DNA of 64,000 bases from JAAFHB01 sp942493325. GTDB taxonomy: Bacteria; Bacteroidota; Bacteroidia; Bacteroidales; Prolixibacteraceae. This document shows, piece by piece, positions 8,199 to 17,900 of the stretch. How positions within the stretch are numbered: position 1 is the stretch's first letter; every line of letters begins with the position of its first letter. The stretch covers positions 6,138,001 through 6,202,000 of the forward strand of contig OW818689.1 of NCBI GenBank assembly GCA_942493325.1. Reading direction: 5' to 3'. The notes beneath the pieces are model-generated. The model saw nothing but the letters and a program-made list of their open reading frames with translations. It made no database searches and had not been told where the DNA came from. A program made the position numbers and the translations under genes.

Positions 8199-10724
8199 TT
8201 ACCACGACACCACGATAGTACCGGTCACGTTTTCAATGACAAAATAGTTGCCCGGCAGCGAAGTGCCTTTTCTGAAAGTTACCTGTCCTGTTTTCCAGGG
8301 ATAACCGGAATTCAGATACGCGTGAAACGTTTGTGCCGTAACATGATCCGCAGGATAAATACGTAACGTCGCATTTTTTAATCCTGTGGCCTGAAACCGC
8401 TTTGTAATTCCCAACTGTCCGGAGTGTAATTCTTTGCACGAAACTATTCCGTTCTCCTGTTCCACAAAAATGCGGCATTCACGGTTCCATGCCGTTGGCA
8501 TATTGTAGGTCGAATTTCCATTCCCGAGTTTGGTCTCAAATCCCAATAGCAAAGGAGCTCCCTGCGGCATCCGGAACCGAAGCCTGACCGTATTTCCCGG
8601 GTTATAACCTGAAAAAATAAAGGCATTGTTTGATCTCGCGATCGTGAGTACCGGATTAGTGATGGCCGGACTCTGTTTGTCGATCGAATAATCCATCCCA
8701 AACTCATGAAGTATATACCTCGACAGAATGGGTCCCGTGAACCATTTTGAGGGATCGTCGGGAGTCAGCAATCGACCGCCTGTAAAATTGCCCGAGTTGG
8801 TTCCCCTCAGGTAAACCACTTTTCCACCTTTCCACTCCGCTTTACTCCGGACCCACGCAATGTCACGCGTGGTACCCGATTGTTCGGCCCGGACCAATAC
8901 CTTCGTGTCGGGGTCGCCGCCGTTTTTCACGGTTGTCCGTATACCACCCCCGGAAAGCAGCGCACGGTGGTTTAAGACATTTGGGTAGCCTGATTCGAGG
9001 TTGTCGGGCATATAACCGGAACTGATTTTCAATTCGCCTTCGAGCGGAGCCTCGTTTTTAAGGTTCAGAAAACCGGTAAAAGTTTCTCCTGAATGATCAA
9101 CGGGACCAAACACAATGAGCTTTCCACCGGTTTCCACAAACCGGATTAAGGCTGTTTCCAACGACGAACCTGCATCAGGGGCAATGGTGAACAGCACAGA
9201 CTCTTTAAACAGTCCGGGCTTTTTTGCAATCGCCGACTGGAATGATGTTGTGGAGATCACCGTATTTAATGGCAATCCATTGTTGATCGCCTGCCGGACA
9301 AACCAGTCGCCATAATAAATTTCGGGTAACCGGTCTTTGGCGTTGTGTGCCCAGCTGTGATATTCATCGAACGGATAAACCCAAACCAGCGGACCTGGTG
9401 CAGTCGGCGAATCGTAACGGGCCTTCAGGATATGCGGGGTCACTTCATTCGGCACCTGTACGGGTATATTGCCGTACGAATCATCGATGGTAAGAAAACT
9501 AAGATGAGTAGGGATCCCGATGTTTCCATCGGCATCAATCCGGCAAACTGAAAGCGGTAAATAGATATCGTGCGGTTCGCGGCCATAACGGTCTAACCAG
9601 GGACTGTTCAGCCACCACGGATCGTGTGTATAATACCGAAACGGAAAACGGTTGTCGGGCAACTCCGACATGCGCGACATGTAACCGGTCATTTCGAGGC
9701 CAAAGTCACCATCGAGCGCTGCCCATGGGGAGTTGGGTGGCGGAAGCATATTAAAATTCCCTTTGTAGATATTTTTCAGGTCAACGGCATCCCTCGCCAG
9801 ATCACTTCCGACCGATAAATTGGTTCCACGTGTCTGTATCTGGAAAGCAGGACATTCAATACGGAATAATTTCCAGAATTCACCAATTTTTGCAGTAAGG
9901 CTGTCGAGTTTTTCGTGATCAAAACTTTTCCCGTTAAAAATCGAACCCGTTGCCGACCATCCTTCAGCCCCAAACCCAAATCCGTTACTGAACCAAATGA
10001 AATCAAATTTCAAATCGGTGAGGAAATGCTGACTCTGGCGTCCGAAGAAGGTTCCAAAGGGAGTATTGGATGGAATTCCCTTCGGATAACCGGCATAGGA
10101 GTCATTGTCTGCATTCAGCACCGAATAGCAACTGACCATTGATTTATGCCCCATGGCATTGCCACCTAATATTTCGGTATGCTTTTTATACTTAAACTCC
10201 GATTTGGCAAATTCAGGACCCGGATCAAAAGTGGCGCCGATTAAGATGGGTTTACCGGTGATCCGGCGACCTTCCTCTTTCAGCGTCCGGATGATAAATT
10301 TGAGGTCTTTGTACGAGTATACTGGTGGATTTTCGAGATATAGATAAGCCCTTTCATGGATGGAAAGATCTTCGGGGCCGGAGCCAACTTCATGATTTGT
10401 ATTTGGATTTCCCATGTACCGGGCCCATTCAAGCGACTGATCCAGCTTACCGGTATAATCAAGTATTTCGGAACCATCACTGGTCCACAACATCACCGAA
10501 ACGGTGTCGGCGTGACGGAGTAAGGCGGACCATTGGGTAAATACTTCAACAGCCACTTCCCGGATAGACGTCTTGTCGTTCTTTTTGAATGGCTTCAGCG
10601 ACATCTCGAGCGTGATGTTATTAAACCGGTTCTTTTGCAATTGAGGGTCCAAAACCCGGGCAAACAAGTTTCCGGACAGCATGCAGATGGTCAGCAACAG
10701 TAGTACAGGTATTTTATTGATCAT
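8199..10724 (-). CDS. Exported glycoside-hydrolase-like protein, family not recognised
   Basis: Large exported protein, 841 residues from the Met at 10724. I prefer that start because MINKIPVLLLLTICMLSGNL is a clean signal peptide; an in-frame Met at 10769 would add 15 residues in front of it. The mature protein opens with NNITLEMSLKPFK, then WTSDGSEILDYTG and IGATFDPGPEFAKSEFKYKK, a conserved pattern I associate with uncharacterised bacterial carbohydrate enzymes. An alpha/beta barrel in the first 400 residues is likely. Around residues 500-555 a GATase-like segment (ALIRFVETGGKLIVFGPVD) resembles the trimerisation domain seen in some beta-galactosidases, and beta-sandwich domains follow. 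It is last in a minus-strand unit with an isomerase-like gene and an MFS transporter, so a sugar or uronide substrate is plausible. The catalytic residues are not assigned. Confidence 0.6.
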   Translation of the reverse strand: MINKIPVLLLLTICMLSGNLFARVLDPQLQKNRFNNITLEMSLKPFKKNDKTSIREVAVEVFTQWSALLRHADTVSVMLWTSDGSEILDYTGKLDQSLEWARYMGNPNTNHEVGSGPEDLSIHERAYLYLENPPVYSYKDLKFIIRTLKEEGRRITGKPILIGATFDPGPEFAKSEFKYKKHTEILGGNAMGHKSMVSCYSVLNADNDSYAGYPKGIPSNTPFGTFFGRQSQHFLTDLKFDFIWFSNGFGFGAEGWSATGSIFNGKSFDHEKLDSLTAKIGEFWKLFRIECPAFQIQTRGTNLSVGSDLARDAVDLKNIYKGNFNMLPPPNSPWAALDGDFGLEMTGYMSRMSELPDNRFPFRYYTHDPWWLNSPWLDRYGREPHDIYLPLSVCRIDADGNIGIPTHLSFLTIDDSYGNIPVQVPNEVTPHILKARYDSPTAPGPLVWVYPFDEYHSWAHNAKDRLPEIYYGDWFVRQAINNGLPLNTVISTTSFQSAIAKKPGLFKESVLFTIAPDAGSSLETALIRFVETGGKLIVFGPVDHSGETFTGFLNLKNEAPLEGELKISSGYMPDNLESGYPNVLNHRALLSGGGIRTTVKNGGDPDTKVLVRAEQSGTTRDIAWVRSKAEWKGGKVVYLRGTNSGNFTGGRLLTPDDPSKWFTGPILSRYILHEFGMDYSIDKQSPAITNPVLTIARSNNAFIFSGYNPGNTVRLRFRMPQGAPLLLGFETKLGNGNSTYNMPTAWNRECRIFVEQENGIVSCKELHSGQLGITKRFQATGLKNATLRIYPADHVTAQTFHAYLNSGYPWKTGQVTFRKGTSLPGNYFVIENVTGTIVVSW

Positions 10725-10805
10725 ATCAATCGTGTATTTTAAAAATTGAATTAATAACAGGGGCTTCATTTTACTACCTTTTCTTTAAACCTTATTTTAA
10801 ATGGC

Positions 10806-10929
10806 AACCTCAGTAGAGAATCCAAATTAACAGTCCTCTACCTTATTACCTTATTTGAGGGTTAATTGTCTTTTGATAAATAAGGTAATAAGGTTTGGCC
10901 ATAATGGGATTGTACTTTCTACTGAGGTT
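10806..10929. repeat. Nested perfect inverted repeat B
   Basis: Inner arms ACCTTATTACCTTATTT (10840-10856) and its exact complement (10878-10894) form a perfect 17-bp stem with a 21-base loop. Outer arms AACCTCAGTAGA (10806-10817) and TCTACTGAGGTT (10918-10929) form a second perfect 12-bp stem, followed by a T-run. As in repeat A, each inner arm is a doubled CCTTATT unit. It lies between the exported hydrolase gene and the isomerase-like gene, where it could terminate or attenuate transcription on either strand. Confidence 0.8.
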
Positions 10930-11041
10930 TTTTTTTAAAAAAATAAGGTTTTATAACACAATGAATTAGTGTTAACCCGCCTTGATATTAGTCTCCATAC
11001 ACCGGCGATTTTAGCAAATTAATATTTGCATTCTGGTATAA

Positions 11042-12508
11042 TTAAACAATTTTCGCTTCAATATTCAGAAAATCAGCAATTTTTGCAATTGCCTGGGCAT
11101 GGTGCCCGATACCGAGTGCAAAATGATGAGTGGGTCCTTCTTTCATCCAGTTTTGCAGAAATGTCCGGATATCGGGTTTGAAAAAGACCCGGGTATTAGT
11201 GTTTCCGGTAGCAGGAATAGGTCCCTGCACAGATTCACCTTCGGCAAGTATAAATTTAAATTTCCCGTCATAGGTTGAGTTAATGGAGAGCATAGTTATT
11301 GGTCCTTCCTTAATTTTGAACTCAACACCAGCTCCATGTCCCGGCTTCCCATGATACTTTTTAAGACTTCGAAGTATAGGTTTTCCATCGGCAATCGAAA
11401 TGTTGTGTGGCCCGTCATGACCAACGAGGACAAATCCTTCGTTAAAATCCACGGGATGGAATTCCGCAAAACTTCCCCCGATTCCATAACGGTCGAAGAT
11501 AAACAAAGCGATCAGGGTTTTCAGATCCGATTCGCCGCACATGGGGATATGCCGTGCTGTAAGCAATGAATTTCCAACAATCAGGTTTGACATCATTTTG
11601 CGAATCTCACTTTCCTGAGCACCGTCGTAATAATAGGCAAGGCCCTGGAGATGATTTATTTTGATGAAATTTTCCAGGGCAACACTGACTTTGGCCGCAA
11701 TGCGCAAATCTTCATCAATCAGCTTGATTGCTATCGGGTCAGACACCGGGTCCGGGGTATCGAAAAAATTCAGGATCTCCTTTTCTGAAGCTTTTATTTC
11801 GGCATCGGAAACCCGTTCATAACAGGTCATTAACTGATTTGCTTCACATTGCACGACATGACTTCCAAAGAATGAGGTGATCATCGTAGCGTCTGTATGC
11901 ATATCCAGCATGGCATTGATCGGATGGCCCAAATGTCCGAGCTGCGCATTTTTCAAATCGTGCAATACTTTTGCAATCCTGCAATACTCACCGATGCGGA
12001 CATCAACCTGTGGATCATCAAACAGGGTTCCGATAATCATATCGGGAACTTTTTTGCCCAGCCTCAGTGCAACTCCCGCGAATTCGGGAAGAGAACAAAT
12101 ATCGTCGTTCAGTAATTGCATGTAAGTTGTTGCCCTGGAATAGTCAAGTGCTTTCTGCGGCTGCAGGGCAACCAGCACAATTGGAGCTTTGATTGATTTG
12201 ATGATTATTCCAAAAGTACCCGATGTGGCATAGGTAAGCATATCGCAAAAGATCAGATCCAGGTTTTCAGCCTCCATTGCTTTAACCGCTTCATAGGCTT
12301 TTGACGGTGAATCAACCATTCCAAAATCTATAATTTTTAATCCCAGATCGGGTATTTTCTGAATAAAAGTTTCCTGCTTTTGCATTATTTCCTCATACAA
12401 CCCAGGAAATTGCTCCCAGTAGGTTTCGTAACCAACTCCAAAGACTCCAATCTTTGTTAAGGAAGGGGATACTTCGAAATCATTTTTTTTACGCTCAAGA
12501 ATATTCAT
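11042..12508 (-). CDS. L-arabinose/L-fucose isomerase-fold protein
   Basis: A 488-residue cytoplasmic protein of the arabinose/fucose isomerase superfamily, which interconverts aldose and ketose sugars using a divalent metal. Metal-ligand candidates fit AraA: Glu in MCGESDLKTLI (about residue 329), Glu in FAEFHPVDF (about 350), His in LVGHDGPHN (about 368) and His in THHFALGIGHH (about 466). The N-terminal half has the Rossmann-like pattern (IGVFGVGYETYW, LIFCDMLTYATSG). Similarity to true AraA looks distant, so the sugar is unknown. The start overlaps the stop of the upstream MFS frame as ATGA, implying translational coupling. The hydrolase gene follows downstream after hairpin B. The nearby GntR gene is the likely regulator. 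Confidence 0.8.
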   Translation of the reverse strand: MNILERKKNDFEVSPSLTKIGVFGVGYETYWEQFPGLYEEIMQKQETFIQKIPDLGLKIIDFGMVDSPSKAYEAVKAMEAENLDLIFCDMLTYATSGTFGIIIKSIKAPIVLVALQPQKALDYSRATTYMQLLNDDICSLPEFAGVALRLGKKVPDMIIGTLFDDPQVDVRIGEYCRIAKVLHDLKNAQLGHLGHPINAMLDMHTDATMITSFFGSHVVQCEANQLMTCYERVSDAEIKASEKEILNFFDTPDPVSDPIAIKLIDEDLRIAAKVSVALENFIKINHLQGLAYYYDGAQESEIRKMMSNLIVGNSLLTARHIPMCGESDLKTLIALFIFDRYGIGGSFAEFHPVDFNEGFVLVGHDGPHNISIADGKPILRSLKKYHGKPGHGAGVEFKIKEGPITMLSINSTYDGKFKFILAEGESVQGPIPATGNTNTRVFFKPDIRTFLQNWMKEGPTHHFALGIGHHAQAIAKIADFLNIEAKIV

Positions 12509-13739
12509 AATTTACTGATTAATTTAATTCGGGGAATAAATTTCAACAGGAGAATAAACGCCATGGGATACATCAATCCGGCGTACCACCACAGCGGACT
12601 GTAAGAATAATTCATGACAATGTATCCGATGATGGGGTTGAGGACCAGGGAAGAAATGGCGCCTGCAGAACCTGATAGTCCAACAACAGTTGATGTAACG
12701 TGTTTTCCGAAAATATCACTAATTGATGTGATGTAGTTGGTGATCCACAATCCATGCGCGAAAAACGCGAGGGTCATCAATCCCAGGATGATGACATATG
12801 ATTGAATAAATCCACAAAAACAATCGGTATTGTCAATGCCGCCGCCACACCCATCACCAGTTTTCGGGCCAGGTTAAGGTTTGCCGATTTTTTGAAAACC
12901 GCATCCGACAGCCATCCTCCCATAACATTTGCAAATCCCAGGGCCAGAAAGGGAATCCACAATATTTTTCCGATCGATTCCAGTGAGAGTGCATGACTTT
13001 CATTCAGATATTTGGGAATCCAGAACATGTAGAAGTAAAAAATTGGGTCCAGTATAAACCTTATGGCCACAAATACCAGTACTTCTTTATTTTTCACCAA
13101 TGTTTTGATACTAATCCTATTCATCGGACGATTACCTTCGGTTTCACTTTCTGAAGACTGCAGGGGATGCTTTTTTTCTGTTGTTAACATCAGCCAGGCA
13201 ATCAGCCATATAAAGCCAAGTCCGCCGGTGACCAGAAACACGGCCCGCCATCCCACAATTCCAAGCAAAAAGACGCACAGGGGTGGTGCAACAACTGCTC
13301 CAATCGCAGAACCGCCAATTGCGATGCCGTTAGCGAGTGCATGTTTGCTTTTGGGAACCCATTCGAGCACGGCCTTAATTGCTCCGGGGAAACAGCCTCC
13401 CTCACCAACACCCAGTAAAAAACGGAAAAAACCAAAATGAAACACATTGCCCGCCAGGCTGTGCAAAAGGGTTGCAAAAGACCAGAATCCGACCGAGAAG
13501 GCAAGTCCCAGCCTGCTGCCATACCTATCGATTAAAATTCCTCCCAGGGTGAACATTACAGCATAACTTGCCAGGAATCCGGCATTGATCCATCCGTATT
13601 CAATATCAGTGATTATCAGATCTTCCTTGATTTTGAGAATAGAGATGGAGAGCACCTGACGGTCGAGAAAATTCAGCGATGTCGCTAATAGTAATAATAC
13701 GATTATGACACTGTAACTGGTTCTTGTTTTTTGCGACAT
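12505..13739 (-). pseudogene. MFS transporter, hexuronate/ACS-type, frameshifted
   Basis: Two frames together make one MFS permease of about 410 residues. Bases 13739-12777 encode the first 320 residues (NFLDRQVLSISILKI in helix 1, GGILIDRYGSRLG in loop 2-3, FLLGVGEGGCFPGAIKAVLE in helix 4). This resembles anion:cation symporters such as the hexuronate transporter ExuT. Bases 12780-12505 encode the last helices (LMTLAFFAHGLWITNYITSI). The frame changes between about 12798 and 12815; a one-base indel would restore continuity through YVIILGLMTLAFF. It is either a real null allele or a sequence error. It is the first gene of the minus-strand unit, and its stop overlaps the isomerase start. Confidence 0.8.
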
Positions 13740-13753
13740 ATCCTTAACGCACT

Positions 13754-13776
13754 ATGTTGTATTTGTTGCAAATATA
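13754..13776 (-). promoter_or_regulatory. Candidate promoter and operator of the MFS operon
   Basis: On the minus strand TATATTTG (13769-13776) fits the Bacteroidota -7 element TAnnTTTG. Just downstream, 13754-13770 holds two half-sites (TGTTGT and TGTTGCA on the plus strand) that resemble the halves of the palindrome at 13833-13844. No convincing -33 element is seen. Confidence 0.4.
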
Positions 13777-13832
13777 ACAGTACTTTTTTAATTGCTTATA
13801 ATTTTTGTAGTTTTGTAACCTGTTGAACTAAG

Positions 13833-13844
13833 TGTTGTACAACA
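13833..13844. promoter_or_regulatory. Palindromic candidate operator for the GntR regulator
   Basis: TGTTGTACAACA is a perfect 12-bp palindrome 30 bases before the GntR start codon and downstream of a TAGTTTTG -7-like element (13808-13815). GntR/HutC regulators bind short palindromes of this kind in divergent intergenic regions. Autoregulation plus control of the divergent operon is the natural reading. Confidence 0.55.
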
Positions 13845-13874
13845 TGATTTTTTTTTGCTACCAATAGATAAAAG

Positions 13875-14642
13875 ATGACCAAAAACTACAGCTCTAAATA
13901 CCAGGAAATCAGCAAAGAAATAATTCGCAGAATTGAAACGGGAGAATTACGGCCCGGCGACCGGGTTCCTTCGGAGAACGAATTAATCAAGACCTATAAA
14001 ATAAGCAATACAACCGCCCGAAAAAGTTTACTTGAAGTTGAGCTTTACGGATGGGCTACCCGAATTAAAGGTAAAGGTACTTTTGTATTAAACCGCACTG
14101 ATGACAAGCATCTGACAAGAGTTCTTGGCTCATTTCACGCAATTAAGGAGAGTTTTAATGATAACCTTATTAAGGAAGGATTTACTCCGAAAAATATTAC
14201 TCTTGAGAAGACAGTTCTGGAAAACGGCATTTCCTCGAATATAAATGGCCGTCATTACATTCTGGAGGGTCCTGTTTTAAAGATTCACCGGTTAAGGTAT
14301 GGCAATGAAACCTTATTGAAAGACGAAACGAGGTATATTTCGATGAACTGCTGTCCGAAAATCAATTTTTTGGATATGGACGAACCCCTGTTCAAAATTT
14401 ATGAAACCCGGTATCATTTGAAACTCGAAGAAGTACAACGCACACTTGGAACCACCATCCTGCTTCCTGGCGATGCGGATAACCATTTTGAATCGGAAAA
14501 ACCTCTTGCCGTTTTTATTCTTGACGGGGCGGTATTTAGCAGTGATGGAAAAATTGTTGAAATTGAGAAAGCCTACTACCGGGGTGATAAATACAAGTTT
14601 TCAATTAATGCAAAACCACAATTGTTGACCGGAAAAGGGTGA
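13875..14642 (+). CDS. GntR family (HutC-type) transcriptional regulator
   Basis: A 255-residue regulator. Residues 1-75 are a GntR winged helix (GELRPGDRVPSENELIKTY then ISNTTARKSLLEVELYGW, wing IKGKGTFVL). Residues about 95-245 fit a UTRA ligand-binding domain (KIHRLRYGNETLLKDETRYI; FKIYETRYHLKLEEVQRTL). UTRA regulators usually sense sugar phosphates or other catabolic intermediates. The gene is divergent from the MFS/isomerase/hydrolase unit with 135 bases between the starts and a palindrome TGTTGTACAACA in that gap, so it probably represses that unit until its sugar-derived ligand is present. The ligand is unknown. The start at 13875 gives the normal N-terminus. Confidence 0.9.
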   Translation: MTKNYSSKYQEISKEIIRRIETGELRPGDRVPSENELIKTYKISNTTARKSLLEVELYGWATRIKGKGTFVLNRTDDKHLTRVLGSFHAIKESFNDNLIKEGFTPKNITLEKTVLENGISSNINGRHYILEGPVLKIHRLRYGNETLLKDETRYISMNCCPKINFLDMDEPLFKIYETRYHLKLEEVQRTLGTTILLPGDADNHFESEKPLAVFILDGAVFSSDGKIVEIEKAYYRGDKYKFSINAKPQLLTGKG

Positions 14643-14643
14643 T

Positions 14644-14829
14644 TTAAAGTAATCCGTGAGATCGAAGTATATTGGCCAGATCGGGATGAGTCTGAGCATA
14701 TTCGCGAAGAACGTTGACCAGTTTTGCAATTATTGCTTCCTCATTTGATTTTTCAAGTGCAGGTTGTAAAGCAGTTCTGCGATCCCATATTGTGTATCCA
14801 AGTGAGAACAGGATTAAAGCTACAACCAC
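14644..14829 (-). pseudogene. Fragment of a small membrane-anchored Bacteroidota protein
   Basis: The frame reads VVALILFSLGYTIWDRRTAL, then ...REYAQTHPDLANILRSHGLL and stop. It looks like the C-terminal membrane helix plus coiled tail of a small conserved protein with a YDRRTAL motif in relatives. In-frame sequence upstream (FWLQGVVVAL) reaches back to a TAA near 14862, so the N-terminal half is absent. It converges with the GntR gene, ending 2 bases beyond its stop. Probably a relic; a short expressed peptide from a GTG start cannot be excluded. Confidence 0.45.
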
Positions 14830-14930
14830 CCCTTGAAGCCAAAAAAGATAGTCAATTTACTGAAAACAATTTAAACCCGTTGAAGCTCTTCCGTAAAATA
14901 AGTGTTCGTTAGGTGAATCGGGTAGCGACA

Positions 14931-17900
14931 TTATTTGATGGAGACATTGGCTTCCGAAATTACAGGAGCGTCAAGCAGTCCGAAAGGGACCAGGCAATAA
15001 TCGTCGCGCCATAAAGTTGCAGTGCCTTTTAACCGAAGATCGTACCAGTTATTTTCACCACCTGTATTTGGCCATGAAGGATTACCTGTAAAACTTGACG
15101 GACCAACGGCATTTAGTTCACCCCCTGAATGGTGATGAGGTCCAAGCAGATTCCGTAAACTATTTGTGAGGGTGATTTCAACCTGGTTTTCACCTTCCTT
15201 CAATGCATCCGAAATTTCAGTTTCCCATGGACTGTAAATCAGCGGGGCAAAATCTTTCCCATTGATCTTTACTTTTAAAACGATGGCTTCGAAAGCGGGG
15301 AAGGAGAGGAAGTATTTCTTTCCGGTTGAAATCTTTCCCATCAAAAAAGTGTTGTTTATGACAAATTCACCTGCATAGAATGGGTAACCCTTCGTAACCA
15401 AATCATTTTCAAAGGATTTGGTTTCTTTCGTGATGGCAAAATTACGAACCGTGTACACGGGTTTTACCACAAGCATTTTATCGCTGTATTTCTGGGATTC
15501 CACTATTGGATTGGCAGAAAGGGAGGTTGAAACGCCAAAATCTCCAATCAGGTAAATGCTTTCAATTTCTGTACCGTAGCGTTTTATGGCATTCAAACTT
15601 GACGGTTCAGCAGCCACGTAATTCATGGATAACAGAATTTCATTGACACCTTGTTTCAAAGTTCCCGAAATGCCCTGAACCTTAAGCGATTGATCCCTGT
15701 AGTGCGCCTTGCCTTCAAAATTAATATCCTTTCCGTTGATTGAAAAATTGTATAAATGGGGTTGCTCTGCCACCAGGGAACATTTGGCAGGAACATCCGT
15801 TACCTGGGGTTCAAATTTCAGCAGTAGCTTACCCGTATATTTATTCTTTCCCAGGCGTTGGTGAATCCCGATGACAGGTTCGGGATTACTGAAAGTTTTT
15901 CCGTCGTCGGTTGAATACCTGGCAAAATCAAGCGTCAGGGCATTCGGATCAAGCCGATGTCCCTGCCATGCTCCCTGAATTTTTGCAATTTCTTTTTTTA
16001 CTGCCGGGACCTGGTAAGAATCAGTCAGGGTGGCTTCACGTGAAGCTTCACCAAAGGTAATTAACCACGTTTTTGTAGCATCGAAATGTAGTTTTATCCG
16101 GCCATCATTCCCGGGGACTAGTTTCATGGAACTTCCATTTTCGGGATTCCAGAGTGCAAGGTCATGCACCGGAGATGGAAATGACAGTTCACAATCGACC
16201 TCCTTCAATCTTGAGGTATTGGATAATTGCAGTATGCCGCCATTGGCAATAACCCGATGATGCGACCAAATCAATTCATTATCCTGACCTTCCAATGCAT
16301 AGGTGGAAGGCAAAACGGAATTTATTATTGTGGTAAATTCCTCTTTTTCAACAAACTGACTTATTTGTTTGAGCGCTTCAATGGCTTTCAGATCTTGTTC
16401 TCCATCTACTGCATCCGGATATTGGCCGGCTACCAGTATTACCCCACCCGAAGCCTTAAATTTCTTCAGCAGGTCAATTGTAGTCTTCCGGATGACCACC
16501 ATATTAGGCAGGATAACAACTTTATAAGCCATTTTTCCGATATTGATTCTCCCATCCTTAACTTTTGCAATCTCGGCTATGATCTGTTCGTCGCCCAAAT
16601 CGTAGTTCATGTGGGCTTTCTGCAGCATTTTTAAATACTGTTCATATTGCTGATAACTGTTATTCCGGATTCCGGCATATTCCGATTCCAGGGGATGAAT
16701 AACGAGGATTTCAGCGGCATATTTCCCAAGTGTATTTACATAACACATCCGGCCGGTGTATTCTTCAAACAGTTTATTGTATGACCAATAGGGTTGTGCA
16801 GGACTGAAATTGGGCGGATAGTCGCGTTTGCGTTCACCTTTCATACTGTAGAGTGTGAGGTGGGGAACAATGAAATTAATCCCATTAAGGGTAAGGTAAT
16901 CAAGCAGCCACTTCCGGTCTTCAAAATTCATGTTCTGACCGCTGATACCATACGATTCGCAAAGCCTGCGACTGATGCCGTATTGATTGGCAACGCTGGA
17001 TACGCTTTTAGGCACATTCAGCGGAATATAATGCAAACCAAGCATATCCATGCCCGGCATCTGCATGTGCCGGTAGTTTATCATCGAATTCCCGGAATTG
17101 GTCATCGTCGAATTGAATGACTCTTCCCCATTGAGGTGGCCGGTGAAAATCGAATTATTTTTCAGGCAATATTCGCCGATTTGTTTCGTGTAGTTCTCTT
17201 CGAAACAACGTGACAGCGTCTGGTAGTAGTCGTAGCGTATTTTTTTAAAATTTCCGGTTGTATCAAATAAAGAAGGAATTTCAGGAAGGAGATCGTAGCC
17301 ATGCATCTCCTTAAATTTTGCCATTATGAATGGAGAAAAGCTTATTGAGCCTTCTTTTCCCCCCGACACCCTGGGAGAGACCTGCGGTTCGTCGGTAAAA
17401 ATTCCCAAGGTAGTTTTCCCCAGCTCTTTTCTGTAACGGTCAACGTAGGGGGAATACGCGCTGTCGATAAATGCCTTTACCATATTGGGGTTTAGCAGAT
17501 CAACGTAAGCCGTGCCGTTGAACCAGGAATTCCCCATCCTTGCCTTATGAATAACATATTTGAAATGAGCATCCTCAAATAAGAGTTGATCAGCCTTGTT
17601 AAGCGTTTCGGTTTTATCCACCCGTGTCAGGCAACGGGCATGAAAATCTTCACTCATCAGGGGAACTTTTCCACCGGCAAAACCACTGGGCCATTTATCT
17701 TCATCATAAAACCAGGTTTTCAATCCGATTTGACCGGAAGTTCTCACTGCGGCGTCCATCATTTCCCACCATTCTTTTCCCATGTATTCGGTGAGTAAGC
17801 CACCGCGGCTGTGCAGGAAAAACCCACCGAAGCCTCCATCTTTAAATCCATTGATCTGTCGGATCAATTCGGTAGTATCAAGCTGATCGTTGAGCGAATA

